Positions 8,141-17,692 of a stretch of 64,000 bases of DNA are shown in pieces (within the stretch, counting starts at the first letter, position 1; every line of letters starts with the position of its first letter). The stretch comes from Niveibacterium sp. SC-1. Lineage in GTDB: Bacteria > Pseudomonadota > Gammaproteobacteria > Burkholderiales > Rhodocyclaceae. The DNA is taken from positions 4,650,001 through 4,714,000 of the forward strand of contig NZ_CP151275.1 of assembly GCF_038235435.1 (NCBI RefSeq), read 5' to 3'. The notes beneath the pieces were generated by a model that worked only from the letters and a program-made list of their open reading frames with translations, searched no databases and was not told the origin of the DNA. The position numbers were made by a program, and so were the translations under genes.

Positions 8141-9313
8141 TCATTGCGTGCCGACGTCGCGGCGATCGAGGCCCAGCAGGCCCATCGCGCGGCGCAGGAA
8201 ACCGTAGGCCAGCGCGCTGATCCAGCGCTCCCAGCGCGAGCTGCGCAACCAGTCGGCATGCAGGAGCTCGCGTGCATCGACCTGCATCGCCGCCTGCAGG
8301 CTCTGTCTCAAGCGGGCGGCGAAGGCCTGGTCGCGCACCACCAGGTTCGCTTCGCGCGAGAGCAGCAGGCTGAAAGGGTCGATGTTCGAGGAGCCGACCG
8401 TCGCCCAGTCGCCGTCGATGACGCCCACCTTGGCGTGCAGGAAGCTCGCCTGATACTCGAAGATGCGCACGCCTTTTTCCAGCAGGCGCTCGTAGAGCGC
8501 ACGCGTCGCGTAGTGCAGGATGCGGTACTCGACGCGCCCCTGCAGCAAGAGCGTGACCTTCACCCCGCGTTCCGCTGCCCGCTCCAGCGCGGTGCGAAAG
8601 CGCCGGCCGGGAAGGAAGTAGGCGCAGGCGAGCAGGATCTCTTCGCGCGCCCCGCCGATGGCGTCGAGATAGGCCTCCTCGATCGCGCGGCGATTACGCA
8701 GATTGTCGCGCACGACGAAGGCCGCCCGCACGGCGCCCGCGCGGACGAAGTCGGCGGGATCGATCTCACGCCATGACGGCCGCGCCTTGAGGCTCGCCCA
8801 GGCCAGCAGCCACCAGATACGCAGGGTGCTGACGACGATCGGCGCGAGCACCGGCCCCCGTACGCGAACGGCATAGTCGAAACGGGGCTGCATGGGCGTC
8901 GGGTTGTTGAGGTCATCGATGATGTTGATGCCGCCCACGAAGGCGAGCGAACGATCAACGACGGTGACCTTGCGGTGCAGGCGGCGCAGCCGATGACGAC
9001 GGAATTTCAGGCCACCGGCCTCGCGCCGGTAGATCAGGACCTGCGCGCCGGCGGCCAGGAGTTCGGGCGCGATCGTCTGTTCGAAGTCGCGCCCGCCGAA
9101 ACCGTCGACCATCACGCAGACCTTGACCCCGCGCTGCGCCGCCCGCACGAGGGCGCGAATCACCTCGGCGCCCGTGGCATCGCGGGTGAAGATGTAGGTC
9201 TGGAGATGGATCTCGCGCTGCGCGTCGTCGATGGCGGCGATCAGCGCCGGAAAATAGCCGGCACCCGATTCGAGCAGTTCGACTTCGTTCCCCGCGTAGA
9301 ACCGTAGGGGCAT
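8141..9313 (-). CDS. clsB: Cardiolipin synthase ClsB-type phospholipase D family protein
   Basis: The product has 390 residues with two HKD motifs of the phospholipase D superfamily. The first is LHRKVTVVDRSLAFVGG and the second LHAKVGVIDGDWATVGSSN, each with the His-x-Lys-x4-Asp pattern. ClsB condenses phosphatidylglycerol or phosphatidylethanolamine into cardiolipin at the inner membrane. It starts at the ATG at 9313, overlapping the stop of the endonuclease/phosphatase gene as TGATG. Pairing with a ybhP-like gene mirrors the ybhP-ybhO(clsB) arrangement of Escherichia coli. There is no strong N-terminal membrane helix, in agreement with ClsB rather than ClsA. Confidence 0.88.
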   Translation of the reverse strand: MPLRFYAGNEVELLESGAGYFPALIAAIDDAQREIHLQTYIFTRDATGAEVIRALVRAAQRGVKVCVMVDGFGGRDFEQTIAPELLAAGAQVLIYRREAGGLKFRRHRLRRLHRKVTVVDRSLAFVGGINIIDDLNNPTPMQPRFDYAVRVRGPVLAPIVVSTLRIWWLLAWASLKARPSWREIDPADFVRAGAVRAAFVVRDNLRNRRAIEEAYLDAIGGAREEILLACAYFLPGRRFRTALERAAERGVKVTLLLQGRVEYRILHYATRALYERLLEKGVRIFEYQASFLHAKVGVIDGDWATVGSSNIDPFSLLLSREANLVVRDQAFAARLRQSLQAAMQVDARELLHADWLRSSRWERWISALAYGFLRRAMGLLGLDRRDVGTQ

Positions 9314-10059
9314 CAGGCGCGTTCGAGCTCGGCGAGCAGAGGCGCGTGATCCGAGATGCGCGCCCACTGTCGGCCGCCCAGCACTTCGGCCGTGAGCGGA
9401 CGCAGCCCGCGGATGTAGATGCGATCGAGGGTGAGCAGCGGCAGCCGACAGGGGAAGCTGCGGGCAGGCCCACCCTTGAGGCTGGTAAAGACTTCGCCCA
9501 TTCCGAGCTGGCTCGCGAACCAGGGGTTGGCGCGGCTCTGCCAGTCGTTGAAGTCGCCCGCGATGATCACCGGCGCGTCGCGCGGAATGTGCTCCTGCAC
9601 ACGTTCGGCAAGGCTCGCGAGCTGGCGTTTGCGCTGGTTCTCGGTGAGCGAGATATGCACGCAGATCGCATGCAAGGCCGTGCCGTCCGGCAATCCGATC
9701 TCACAATGCAGAAGGCCGCGCCGCTCAAGCTGCGTGAGGCTGATGTCCTGGTTGTCGGCCTGCAGGATGGGCAGCCGCGACACCAATGCGTTGCCATGAT
9801 GGCCGTGCTGGTGCACCGCGTTGCCGCCGTAGGCCGTCTGCGGCCACACGCCCTCGGCGATGAACTCGTGCTGCGGCAGCGCCGGCCACTCGGGATGTTG
9901 CTCCGCATGCCGCAGGTGCAGGCCCTGCACCTCCTGCAGGAAGATCAGGTCGGGATCGACCCGGCGCAGGCCCTCCCGCAGCTCGTGCACCATCATGCGA
10001 CGGTTGAACTGCGAGAAGCCTTTGTGGATGTTGTAGCTGCAGATGCGAAGTCGGGTCAT
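9313..10059 (-). CDS. Endonuclease/exonuclease/phosphatase family protein (YbhP-like)
   Basis: The product has 248 residues of the EEP superfamily. It shows the N-terminal metal site LRICSYNIHKG, LIFLQEVQG with the metal-binding Glu, IAGDFNDW, and the C-terminal SDHAPLLAEL with the catalytic Asp-His. Members cleave phosphodiester bonds in nucleic acids or signalling lipids, and the target here is unknown. The ATG at 10059 is preferred to a TTG two codons upstream. Overlap with clsB, as in the E. coli ybhP-clsB pair, suggests a lipid-related role; this is inference from context. Confidence 0.85.
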   Translation of the reverse strand: MTRLRICSYNIHKGFSQFNRRMMVHELREGLRRVDPDLIFLQEVQGLHLRHAEQHPEWPALPQHEFIAEGVWPQTAYGGNAVHQHGHHGNALVSRLPILQADNQDISLTQLERRGLLHCEIGLPDGTALHAICVHISLTENQRKRQLASLAERVQEHIPRDAPVIIAGDFNDWQSRANPWFASQLGMGEVFTSLKGGPARSFPCRLPLLTLDRIYIRGLRPLTAEVLGGRQWARISDHAPLLAELERA

Positions 10060-10080
10060 CGACAATCGCGGTGCGGCGGC

Positions 10081-11184
10081 TCAGGACACCGCCAGCATGC
10101 GGTCGAGCGAGAGCTTGGCCTGTCGCGCCTCGTGTTCCGGGACAGAGATCCGATTGACCACGTTGCCCTCGGCGAGGTTCTCCAGGGTCCAGGCCAGGTG
10201 TTGCGGATCGATGCGCTGCATGGTCGAACACATGCACACGGTCGGCGACATGAACTCGACGATCTTGCCCTCGGCCTTCACCTCTTCGGCCAGGCGGCTC
10301 ACCAGATTGAGCTCGGTGCCGACCAACCAGCGCGTGCCCGAGGGCGCGGCCTTGATGGTCTTGATGATGTGCTCGGTCGAACCGACGTGGTCGGACTGGC
10401 GGCAGACTTCGAAAGGGCTTTCCGGATGCGAGATCACAATGCCGTCCGGATGCTTGTTGCGCCAGCGCAGGATGTGGGCCGGCTGGAACATCTGGTGCAC
10501 CGAACAGTGGCCCTTCCAGAGCAGCATCTTCGCGCTCTTGATCTCCTCGGGCGTGAGGCCGCCGTACTCCAGGTCCGGATCCCAGACCTTCATGTCTTCC
10601 AGCGGGATGCCCATCTGGTGGCCGGTCCAGCGACCCAGGTGCTGGTCGGGGAAGAACAGGACCTTGGGACGCTGCGCGAAACTCCAGTCCAGGATGGTGC
10701 GGGCGTTCGAAGAGGTGCAGACGATTCCGCCGTGCTCGCCGCAGAAGGCCTTCAGATCGGCGGCCGAGTTGATGTAGGTGACCGGCGTGAAGGACTGGTC
10801 GGGTGATTCGCCCAGCACTTCGGTCAGCTCCCGCCAGCAGCGCTCCACCTTCGCGAGGTTGGCCATGTCGGCCATCGAGCAGCCGGCCGCGAGGTCCGGG
10901 AGGATCGAGATCTGTTCGGGCTTGGACAGAATGTCCGCCACCTCAGCCATGAAGTGAACGCCGCAGAACACGATGTACTCGGCGTCGGACTGCCCGGCCA
11001 GGTGCGACAGCCGCAGCGAGTCGCCGGTGAGGTCGGCATGCCGATACACGTCGGCACGCTGGTAGTGGTGCACCAGCAGGACGGCCTTGCGGCCCAGCTT
11101 GGCACGCGCGGCGAGAATGCGTTGTTGCGCTTCTTCGTCCTGAAGTACGTTGAAGCGATCGAAACTGATGGGGGCGACTTGCAT
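10081..11184 (-). CDS. nadA: Quinolinate synthase A
   Basis: NadA condenses iminoaspartate with dihydroxyacetone phosphate to quinolinate in NAD synthesis, using a [4Fe-4S] cluster. The product has 367 residues. Three cysteines in conserved contexts, FCGVHFMAE, WKGHCSVHQMF and SPTVCMCSTM, are the expected cluster ligands. LLVHHYQRADVY and VTYINSAADLKAF are further family signatures. The ATG at 11184 has a GGAG about 10 bases upstream; an upstream in-frame extension lacks conserved sequence. Neither nadB nor nadC is in the window. It is the first gene of the leftward train that runs to yacG. Confidence 0.96.
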   Translation of the reverse strand: MQVAPISFDRFNVLQDEEAQQRILAARAKLGRKAVLLVHHYQRADVYRHADLTGDSLRLSHLAGQSDAEYIVFCGVHFMAEVADILSKPEQISILPDLAAGCSMADMANLAKVERCWRELTEVLGESPDQSFTPVTYINSAADLKAFCGEHGGIVCTSSNARTILDWSFAQRPKVLFFPDQHLGRWTGHQMGIPLEDMKVWDPDLEYGGLTPEEIKSAKMLLWKGHCSVHQMFQPAHILRWRNKHPDGIVISHPESPFEVCRQSDHVGSTEHIIKTIKAAPSGTRWLVGTELNLVSRLAEEVKAEGKIVEFMSPTVCMCSTMQRIDPQHLAWTLENLAEGNVVNRISVPEHEARQAKLSLDRMLAVS

Positions 11185-11325
11185 TGGGAGGCTCCGCAGA
11201 GCTGAGATCTGAAATGAACCGGACGCAGAACGGGAAGCCCCGGTAATGCGCCTTTCTACTTGGGGTTGCCAGGGACCGGAATCAAGCGCCTCGCGCAACG
11301 AGCGCGAGGCCTGCTGTCGAAAACG

Positions 11326-11778
11326 TCAGCCTTGTACCCACGGCAGCCCGGCATGACGCCAGCCGCCGATGTGGCCACGTTGCCCGTGAGCGTCGCGATC
11401 GCCCTCGAAACCTTCGAGCACGTTGTAGCACGCACTGTAACCGGCGCCCTGCGCGAGCACGGCGGCGTTGTGCGAACGGGCGCCACTGCGACACAGGAAG
11501 AGGACTACGGCCTCCGGATCGACCTGGTGTTGCAGTTGCGCCAGGAAATTCGGGTTGCGCTCGCCCGCGGGCCAGGAGTTCCACTCGATCTCCACGGACC
11601 CCAGAACCCGGCCAACCCATTCCAGTTCGGCGCGGGTGCGGACATCGACCAGCTTTGCCCCCGGCGCACGCTCGAGAACAGATTGTGCCTCGTGGGGCGT
11701 CAGGGCGCCCGCATAGGGCAAGCCCATCTTTTCGGCACGCTCTCGCGCCAGCGCGAGGATCTCGCTCAATTGACCCAT
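11326..11778 (-). CDS. Rhodanese-like sulfurtransferase domain protein
   Basis: The product has 150 residues with a single rhodanese fold. KLVDVRTRAELEWVG is the CDC25-type N-terminal signature, and the active-site loop is LFLCRSGARS with the catalytic cysteine that would carry a persulfide. The six-residue loop CRSGAR suits sulfur transfer. It starts at the ATG at 11778. The 141-bp gap to nadA leaves it uncertain whether they share a transcript. The physiological acceptor is unknown. Confidence 0.88.
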   Translation of the reverse strand: MGQLSEILALARERAEKMGLPYAGALTPHEAQSVLERAPGAKLVDVRTRAELEWVGRVLGSVEIEWNSWPAGERNPNFLAQLQHQVDPEAVVLFLCRSGARSHNAAVLAQGAGYSACYNVLEGFEGDRDAHGQRGHIGGWRHAGLPWVQG

Positions 11779-11871
11779 CGTCGTTCCAGTGCTCGTGGCA
11801 AGCCCCAAAGTATGCGCGTCGGCCCGCAGGCCGGGCAAGGCAGCACGGCCATGCTCGGCTTTGGGGCGACC

Positions 11872-11886
11872 GCACCATTTTTGTGC
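11872..11886. promoter_or_regulatory. NtrC enhancer site 1 for glnA
   Basis: GCACCATTTTTGTGC fits the NtrC-binding pattern GCAC-N7-GTGC. It is centred about 189 bp upstream of the start point predicted from the sigma-54 promoter at 12042-12057. It lies in the 349-bp gap (11779-12127) between the rhodanese gene and glnA, which holds no gene. Confidence 0.75.
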
Positions 11887-11902
11887 ATTTGCGCGTGCAG
11901 AC

Positions 11903-11917
11903 GCACTTTTTTGGTGC
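11903..11917. promoter_or_regulatory. NtrC enhancer site 2 for glnA
   Basis: GCACTTTTTTGGTGC is a second GCAC-N7-GTGC site. Its centre is 31 bp (three helical turns) from site 1, allowing cooperative binding of two NtrC dimers on one face, as at E. coli glnAp2. ntrC itself is 3.4 kb downstream. Confidence 0.75.
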
Positions 11918-12041
11918 GCTCATCCTGCCTCGGCAAAGAGAATCCCTGTGGCAAAATCGCGGTCGGTCTCTTTTCCCCGGCCGCGCGGAGTTTCGGGTCC
12001 CCCGTGGAGCCTGTCCCGCCGGGGTGCGCAAAGGCTTTCGG

Positions 12042-12057
12042 TGGCACGCTACGTGCT
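12042..12057 (+). promoter_or_regulatory. Sigma-54 promoter of glnA
   Basis: TGGCACGCTACGTGCT matches the -24/-12 consensus TGGCACG-N4-TTGCT except for one base (G for T at the first position of the -12 box). The invariant GG and GC are separated by exactly 10 bp. The predicted start point is near 12068, giving a leader of about 60 bases before the glnA ATG. Confidence 0.75.
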
Positions 12058-12127
12058 ATTTCGCACCGAATGCGGTTTATCCGGCCGCTGATCAAAAACA
12101 GTTGGCTTCCCTACTTTAGGAGTGCAT

Positions 12128-13543
12128 ATGTCCCTGTCTCAGCAAGACGTCATGAAGTTGGTCAAGGAGAACGAGGTCAAGTTCGTTGACTTCCGTTTCA
12201 CCGACACCAAGGGCAAAGAACAACACGTTGGCGTCCCGATCAGCGCTTTTGGTGATGAGAAGTTCACCGATGGCCATGCCTTCGACGGCTCCTCGATCGC
12301 CGGCTGGAAAGGCATCCAAGCTTCGGACATGCTGCTGATGCCGGACCCGGCGACTGCCTACATTGACCCGTTCTTCGACGAGACGACCCTGGTCCTGACC
12401 TGCGACGTGATCGAACCGTCCGACGGCAAGGGCTACGACCGCGATCCGCGCTCCATCGCCAACCGCGCCGAGGCTTACCTCAAGAGCAGCGGCCTGGGCG
12501 ACACCGCCTACTTCGGCCCGGAACCCGAATTCTTCATCTTCGACGCCGTCGAGTGGAAGACGGACATGTCCGGCTCTTACGTGAAGATTCACGCAGAAGA
12601 AGCCGCCTGGTCGTCGAGCGAGAAGTTCGAAGGCGGCAACACGGGCCACCGCCCCGCCGTCAAGGGTGGCTATTTCCCGGTTCCCCCGGTCGATTCCGCC
12701 AACGACATGCGCGCCCAGATGTGTCTGCTGCTGGAAGCCTGTGGCCTGCCGGTCGAAGTGCACCACCACGAAGTGGCTACGGCCGGCCAGAACGAAATCG
12801 GCACCAAGTTCAACACCCTGGTTCGCCGCGCTGACCAGACCCAGCTGCTCAAGTACATCGTGCACAACGTCGCGCACCAGTACGGCAAGACCGCGACCTT
12901 CATGCCCAAGCCCATCGTTGGCGACAACGGTTCCGGCATGCACGTGCACCAGTCGATCTGGAAGGACGGCAAGAACCTGTTCGCGGGTAACGGCTACGCC
13001 GGCCTGTCGGAATTCGCGCTGTACTACATCGGCGGCATCATCAAGCACGCCAAGGCGCTCAACGCGATCACCAACCCGCTGACCAACTCGTACAAGCGTC
13101 TGGTGCCGCACTACGAAGCACCGGTGAAGCTGGCCTACTCGGCCAAGAACCGTTCGGCTTCGATCCGCATCCCCTTCGTCAACAGCGACAAGGCCCGCCG
13201 TATCGAAACCCGCTTCCCGGATCCGGGCGCGAACCCGTACCTGTGCTTCGCCGCGCTGATGATGGCCGGCCTGGACGGCGTGCAGAACAAGATCCACCCG
13301 GGCGACCCGGCCGACAAGAACCTGTACGACCTGCCGCCGGAAGAAGACGCGAAGATCCCGACCGTCTGCGCCAGCCTCGAAGAGGCCCTGGAAGCCCTGC
13401 GCGCCGATCACGAGTTCCTGACCCGTGGCGGCGTGTTCAGCGAAGACTGGATCCAGTCCTACCTCGACCTGAAGATGGAAGACGTGAACCGTCTGCGCAT
13501 GACGACCACCCCGGTCGAGTTCGAGATGTACTACTCGGTGTAA
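12128..13543 (+). CDS. glnA: Glutamine synthetase, type I
   Basis: GlnA makes glutamine from glutamate, ammonia and ATP as a cytoplasmic dodecamer and is the entry point for ammonium. The product has 471 residues, the usual length of GSI-beta. [12 protein letters not shown] is the N-terminal signature, and [10 protein letters not shown] carries the adenylylation tyrosine (Tyr400), so activity should be controlled by GlnE. The ATG at 12128 follows an AGGAG at 12118-12122; a GTG two codons upstream is disfavoured. Transcription should come from the sigma-54 promoter and NtrC sites upstream, and a strong hairpin at 13567-13596 ends it. The ntrB and ntrC genes follow after one small gene. Confidence 0.98.
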   Translation: MSLSQQDVMKLVKENEVKFVDFRFTDTKGKEQHVGVPISAFGDEKFTDGHAFDGSSIAGWKGIQASDMLLMPDPATAYIDPFFDETTLVLTCDVIEPSDGKGYDRDPRSIANRAEAYLKSSGLGDTAYFGPEPEFFIFDAVEWKTDMSGSYVKIHAEEAAWSSSEKFEGGNTGHRPAVKGGYFPVPPVDSANDMRAQMCLLLEACGLPVEVHHHEVATAGQNEIGTKFNTLVRRADQTQLLKYIVHNVAHQYGKTATFMPKPIVGDNGSGMHVHQSIWKDGKNLFAGNGYAGLSEFALYYIGGIIKHAKALNAITNPLTNSYKRLVPHYEAPVKLAYSAKNRSASIRIPFVNSDKARRIETRFPDPGANPYLCFAALMMAGLDGVQNKIHPGDPADKNLYDLPPEEDAKIPTVCASLEEALEALRADHEFLTRGGVFSEDWIQSYLDLKMEDVNRLRMTTTPVEFEMYYSV

Positions 13544-13566
13544 GCCTCCACGGGCTTGCAACGTTG

Positions 13567-13596
13567 AAAGGGGACGGGCGAAAGCCCGTCCCCTTT
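13567..13596 (+). terminator. Rho-independent terminator after glnA
   Basis: AAAGGGGACGGGC and GCCCGTCCCCTTT form a 13-bp perfect stem with a GAAA tetraloop, ending in a short T-run. It lies 24 bp after the glnA stop. Confidence 0.9.
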
Positions 13597-13679
13597 TCAT
13601 TTGTCGACGGCTCCGAGATTTGGCAATCCCGCGGGGCACGCCTACACTCGCTGCTCACTTTTCGCGTTTGTGGTACTGC

Positions 13680-14153
13680 ATGACGCCGAGATCGCTGCTT
13701 CTGCCCGTTCTGTTGCTGACGACCGGCAACGCCTACGCCGACATCTTCAAGTGCACCGACCCCGCTTCGGGCCGGGTGACCTACACCAATAGCAAGGTGG
13801 GCGAAAAAGGTTGCGAGCTCCTGTCCAAGGACCAGGCCGTCTCCACGGTTCCCAATCGCAACGGCGGCTCCAGCGCCAAAAGCGCGACGCCTACCGACTT
13901 CCCGCGGGTGGATTCGAATACCCAGCGTTCGCGCGACAACGACCGTCGCCGCATTCTCGAAACCGAACTCGACAACGAACGCCAGCTGCTCGCCGACGCC
14001 AAGAAGGAACTGGCTGACCAGGAGGCCGTGCGCAATGGCGGCGAAAAGAACTATGCGCGCGTGCAGGAGCGGCTCAAACCCTTCCAGGACAAGGTCGGGC
14101 TGCATGAGCGCAACATCGCCGCGATCGAGAAGGAAATCGGCAACCTGAGGTAG
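13680..14153 (+). CDS. DUF4124-domain secreted protein with coiled-coil tail
   Basis: The product has 157 residues. A signal peptide (MTPRSLLLPVLLLTTGNAYA) is followed by a DUF4124 domain at about 20-60 (ADIFKCTDPASGRVTYTNS), a small beta module with two cysteines common in secreted proteobacterial proteins. Residues about 85-155 are rich in Glu, Lys, Arg and Gln and probably form a coiled coil. The function is unknown. Position between glnA and ntrB is a recurring arrangement in betaproteobacteria, but the glnA terminator separates it transcriptionally from glnA. The ATG at 13680 was chosen because the signal peptide starts there. Confidence 0.82.
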   Translation: MTPRSLLLPVLLLTTGNAYADIFKCTDPASGRVTYTNSKVGEKGCELLSKDQAVSTVPNRNGGSSAKSATPTDFPRVDSNTQRSRDNDRRRILETELDNERQLLADAKKELADQEAVRNGGEKNYARVQERLKPFQDKVGLHERNIAAIEKEIGNLR

Positions 14154-14201
14154 TTTCCCGCGGGCCACAGCATGGCTCGCTTCTTGCTGTTGCGAGCGGA
14201 C

Positions 14202-15296
14202 ATGAAAAGCGCCGACCCCGCACACAAACACCCGGATCATCCAGAGCGCGATCCCCACACCGCCGGCCTCGAGCTCCTCGCTTCGGCCGTGATCCTGCTC
14301 GACGCCAAGCGGGTGATCCGCTACATCAATCCGGCCGCGGAAAACCTCTTCGAGCTGAGCGCCCGCCAGGCCATCGGCCTGGCCATCACCGACTTCCTCG
14401 GTGACCCGGCCGGGCTGGCCGCAGCCCTGAACAACGCGCTGGTCAACGACTGGAGCTACACCGGCCAGAACCTCGTTCTGAACCGACCGGGGCACGACAC
14501 CCTTCATGTCGATTGCACTGCCACGCCAGTCGACGTGGCCGGCGCGCGCCTGCTGATGGAGTTCCGTCCCATCGACGCGCAACTGAAGGTCGTGCGCGAG
14601 GAGCGCCTGATCGAACAGCAGCAGGCCAATCGCGAACTCATCCGCAACCTCGCACACGAGATCAAGAACCCGCTGGGCGGTATCCGCGGTTCGGCGCAGT
14701 TGCTCGAGCGCGAGCTGCATGACCCGCAGCACAAGGAATTCACGCAGGTGATCATCGCCGAGGCCGACCGGCTGCAGGACCTGATGCATCGCCTGCTCAA
14801 CTCGCATCGCGCGATGCAACCCGCGCCTCTGAACATCCACGAAGTGCTCGAACGCGTACTGCGCCTGATCGCGGCCGAGTTCCCGGGCGTCCACGTACAG
14901 CGCGACTACGACCTGAGCTTGCCCGAGCTCACGGGCGATCGCGAGCAGTTGATCCAGACGGTGCTCAACATCGCGCGCAACGCGGCGCAGGCGCTGGAGG
15001 GTCAAGGCGAGATCGTGTTGCGCACGCGCGCGGCACGCCAGGTCACGCTCGCCAAGCGCCGCTTCCGTCTGGCACTGGAATTGCAAGTGATCGACAACGG
15101 CCCGGGCATCCCGGAGCAGATCCGTGACCGCATCTTCTATCCGCTGGTCACCGGTCGCGACGGCGGCAGCGGGCTGGGCCTGTCGATCGCGCAGAGCTTC
15201 GTCGAACAGCACCAGGGCATGATCGACGTGGAAAGCGAGCCGGGCCACACCTGCTTCATCGTGCGGCTTCCGATCGGCGAGGCCAGTCCGCAGTAA
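14202..15296 (+). CDS. glnL: Nitrogen regulation sensor kinase NtrB (GlnL)
   Basis: NtrB autophosphorylates and passes phosphate to NtrC when nitrogen is scarce; PII protein turns it into a phosphatase. The product has 364 residues. A PAS domain covers about 22-120, and the H-box NLAHEIKNPLGG places the phospho-accepting His at 152. The ATPase domain has the N-box NIARNAAQAL and G-boxes DNGPGIP and GGSGLGLSIA. No membrane segment is present, as expected for this soluble kinase. The ATG at 14202 is used, but one ten codons upstream (14172) is possible. ntrC follows after about 70 bp. Confidence 0.95.
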   Translation: MKSADPAHKHPDHPERDPHTAGLELLASAVILLDAKRVIRYINPAAENLFELSARQAIGLAITDFLGDPAGLAAALNNALVNDWSYTGQNLVLNRPGHDTLHVDCTATPVDVAGARLLMEFRPIDAQLKVVREERLIEQQQANRELIRNLAHEIKNPLGGIRGSAQLLERELHDPQHKEFTQVIIAEADRLQDLMHRLLNSHRAMQPAPLNIHEVLERVLRLIAAEFPGVHVQRDYDLSLPELTGDREQLIQTVLNIARNAAQALEGQGEIVLRTRAARQVTLAKRRFRLALELQVIDNGPGIPEQIRDRIFYPLVTGRDGGSGLGLSIAQSFVEQHQGMIDVESEPGHTCFIVRLPIGEASPQ

Positions 15297-15368
15297 GGCG
15301 AACACAGGTGGTTGGTTTCTGGGGCTTGCCACGCAGCCCCCAGTCGCGAACCCCCTCATGGCGAAAAC

Positions 15369-16766
15369 ATGAACCCGATCTGGATTGTCGACGATGACCG
15401 TTCCATCCGCTGGGTGCTTGAAAAGGCACTCTCGCGCGAGAACATTCCCCATCGCAGCTTCACGTCCGCCACCGAAGCCCTGGGCGAGCTGGAATCCGGC
15501 AGCACGCCGCCGCAAGTCATGGTGTCCGACATCCGGATGCCAGGCGAATCCGGCCTGGATCTGCTCCAGCGCGTGAAGGCGCGGCATCCCTCGTTGCCGG
15601 TCATCATCATGACCGCCTACTCGGACCTGGACAGCGCCGTCGCGGCCTTCCAGGGTGGCGCCTTCGAATACCTGCCCAAGCCTTTCGATGTAGACCAGGC
15701 GGTCGAGCTGGTGCGGCGTGCAATCGAGGAATCGCGCCAGCGCGGGCCGGTGAGCGAAGAGTCCGCCGCCGTGCCGGAGATCCTCGGCCAGGCGCCGTCG
15801 ATGCAAGAGGTCTTCCGCGCCATCGGCCGGCTCTCGCAGTCCCATGCCACCGTCATGATCAATGGCGAATCCGGCTCGGGCAAGGAGCTGGTGGCTCGCG
15901 CGCTGCATCGTCACAGCCCGCGGCGCGACGCACCCTTCATCGCGATCAACACGGCGGCGATCCCGAAGGACCTGCTCGAATCCGAGCTCTTCGGCCATGA
16001 GCGCGGTGCCTTCACCGGCGCCAACGTACAACGCCGTGGCCGCTTCGAGCAGGCCGATGGCGGCACGCTTTTCCTCGATGAAATCGGTGACATGCCGGCC
16101 GAGCTGCAGACCCGTCTGCTGCGCGTACTGTCCGACGGCCACTTCTACCGCGTCGGCGGCCATCAGCCGATCAAGGCCAATGTGCGCGTGATCGCGGCGA
16201 CCCACCAGAACCTGGAAACGCGGGTCAAGGACGGGCTCTTCCGCGAGGACTTGTTCCACCGCCTCAACGTCATCCGCCTGCGCTTGCCGCCGCTGCGCGA
16301 ACGGCGCGAGGACATCCCGCTGCTCGCCCGTCACTTCCTTGCGCGCAGCGCGCAGGAGCTGGGTGTCGAGCCCAAGCGCCTGTCCGAGGCCGCGCTCAAG
16401 TACGTGCAGACGCTGGATTTCCCGGGCAACGTACGCCAGTTGGAAAACCTCTGTCACTGGCTCACGGTCATGGCGCCGGGCCAGATGGTCGACGTGGGCG
16501 ACCTGCCCGCCGAGCTGCGCGAGCAACCCGCTCGCGCCACCGCCGTGTCCTGGATAGACGGCCTCTCGGCCGAGGCCGACCGGCTGCTCGCCACCCAGCC
16601 CGGCCAGGTCTTCGACAATCTCACCCGCGAGTTCGAGAAGACCTTGATCCGGCGGGCGCTGAATGCGACCGGCGGACGCCGTGTGGAGGCCGCACAGCTG
16701 CTCGGGATCGGCCGCAACACGATTACCCGCAAGATCCAGGAACTCGGCATGGAAGCCGGCGAGTAA
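15369..16766 (+). CDS. glnG: Nitrogen regulation response regulator NtrC (GlnG)
   Basis: NtrC is the sigma-54 activator of nitrogen-scavenging genes. The product has 465 residues in three parts. The receiver domain (1-120) has acceptor Asp54 in [10 protein letters not shown]. The AAA+ domain (about 140-380) has Walker A GESGSGKE at 166-173 and the sigma-54 contact loop GAFTGA at 213-218. The C-terminal Fis-type helix-turn-helix ends [14 protein letters not shown]. The ATG at 15369 gives the canonical [10 protein letters not shown] start. Its probable targets include the two enhancer sites before glnA at 11872-11917. Confidence 0.98.
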   Translation: MNPIWIVDDDRSIRWVLEKALSRENIPHRSFTSATEALGELESGSTPPQVMVSDIRMPGESGLDLLQRVKARHPSLPVIIMTAYSDLDSAVAAFQGGAFEYLPKPFDVDQAVELVRRAIEESRQRGPVSEESAAVPEILGQAPSMQEVFRAIGRLSQSHATVMINGESGSGKELVARALHRHSPRRDAPFIAINTAAIPKDLLESELFGHERGAFTGANVQRRGRFEQADGGTLFLDEIGDMPAELQTRLLRVLSDGHFYRVGGHQPIKANVRVIAATHQNLETRVKDGLFREDLFHRLNVIRLRLPPLRERREDIPLLARHFLARSAQELGVEPKRLSEAALKYVQTLDFPGNVRQLENLCHWLTVMAPGQMVDVGDLPAELREQPARATAVSWIDGLSAEADRLLATQPGQVFDNLTREFEKTLIRRALNATGGRRVEAAQLLGIGRNTITRKIQELGMEAGE

Positions 16767-16782
16767 GCGCGCATCGCGCCAC

Positions 16783-16806
16783 GGGGCGGTCGATCACGGC
16801 CGCCCC
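16783..16806 (+). terminator. Terminator after ntrC
   Basis: GGGGCGG and CCGCCCC form a 7-bp stem with a 10-base loop, followed by TTT, 16 bp after the ntrC stop. Confidence 0.65.
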
Positions 16807-16903
16807 TTTCGCTGCGCCTTTCACCGGTTCTCTTGCTTTGCCCGGCTTCTGCCGCGGGCGCTGCACGGCTACACTCGTGGCTCTTCCCTTCGCCGTGCCA
16901 GCC

Positions 16904-17692
16904 GTGACCGTCGCCACCGACTCCGAACTCTCGCGCGTACGCACCCTGCTTGGCGCACGTGCGGCGCGCTTCGACCTCGCCGTGCTGCCGCAGTGCGCAT
17001 CAACCAACACCTTGCTCGCCGAACGCGCCAGCGGCGGCGCTCCCTCCGGCTCGGTAATCTGGGCCCTGGAGCAGACCGCAGGCCGCGGCCGACGCGGCCG
17101 CGTCTGGCAAAGCAAGGCCGGCGACAGCCTCACCTTCTCGCTGCTCTGGCGCTTCACCACCAGCAGCGCGCTCGCCGGTCTCTCGCTGGCGGTCGGGCTG
17201 GCCGTGGCCCAGGCCATGGAGACCCTGGGTGCGCGTGGCGTGCAGCTCAAGTGGCCTAATGACATCTGGCTGGACGGCCGCAAGCTCGGCGGCATCCTCG
17301 TGGAGCTTCAGCAGGTAGGCACGCGCTGCGCGGCGATCATCGGCATCGGCGTGAATCTCCAGCCGCCGTCTGCGGCGGGCATCGACCAGGAAGTCGCGGG
17401 ACTCTCGCAGGCGCTGCAGCCCGTGCCCGAGGCGGCGCAAGTGCTGGCCGCGATCCTCACCTCACTGGGTCCCGTGCTGGACCGCTTCGCCGACGAAGGT
17501 TTCGCGCCCTTTCAGGCCGACTGGATGGCGCGCCACGCACTCCAGGCCCAGGCGGTGCGGCTTGTCGACGACCGCACTAGCCTCGACGCGGTCTGCCTCG
17601 GCGTCGATCCCGAGGGCGCCCTGCTGCTCGACGTCGGCGGCAACGTGCGGCGGATTCTGGGCGGAGACGTCTCCCTGCGAGGCGCGCGCTGA
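16904..17692 (+). CDS. birA: Biotin--[acetyl-CoA-carboxylase] ligase
   Basis: This enzyme activates biotin to biotinyl-AMP and attaches it to the BCCP subunit of acetyl-CoA carboxylase. The product has about 262 residues. TAGRGRRGRVW is the biotin/ATP-binding loop, LKWPNDIWLDGRKLGGIL the conserved catalytic segment, and the short C-terminal SH3-like domain is present. There is no N-terminal helix-turn-helix, so it is a monofunctional ligase and not a repressor. The start is uncertain: GTG codons at 16877, 16895 and 16904 are all in frame. coaX overlaps its stop as TGATG, so translation is coupled. Confidence 0.9.
   Translation: MTVATDSELSRVRTLLGARAARFDLAVLPQCASTNTLLAERASGGAPSGSVIWALEQTAGRGRRGRVWQSKAGDSLTFSLLWRFTTSSALAGLSLAVGLAVAQAMETLGARGVQLKWPNDIWLDGRKLGGILVELQQVGTRCAAIIGIGVNLQPPSAAGIDQEVAGLSQALQPVPEAAQVLAAILTSLGPVLDRFADEGFAPFQADWMARHALQAQAVRLVDDRTSLDAVCLGVDPEGALLLDVGGNVRRILGGDVSLRGAR

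Noticed and set aside
12116..13639. A 507-codon open frame antisense to glnA
   Set aside because: glnA is certain and conserved, and the antisense frame shows no protein-like features.
13437..16526. A 1029-codon open frame antisense to the DUF4124, ntrB and ntrC genes
   Set aside because: It mirrors the codon usage of GC-rich genes on the other strand, has no ribosome-binding site or recognisable domain, and the sense genes are certain.
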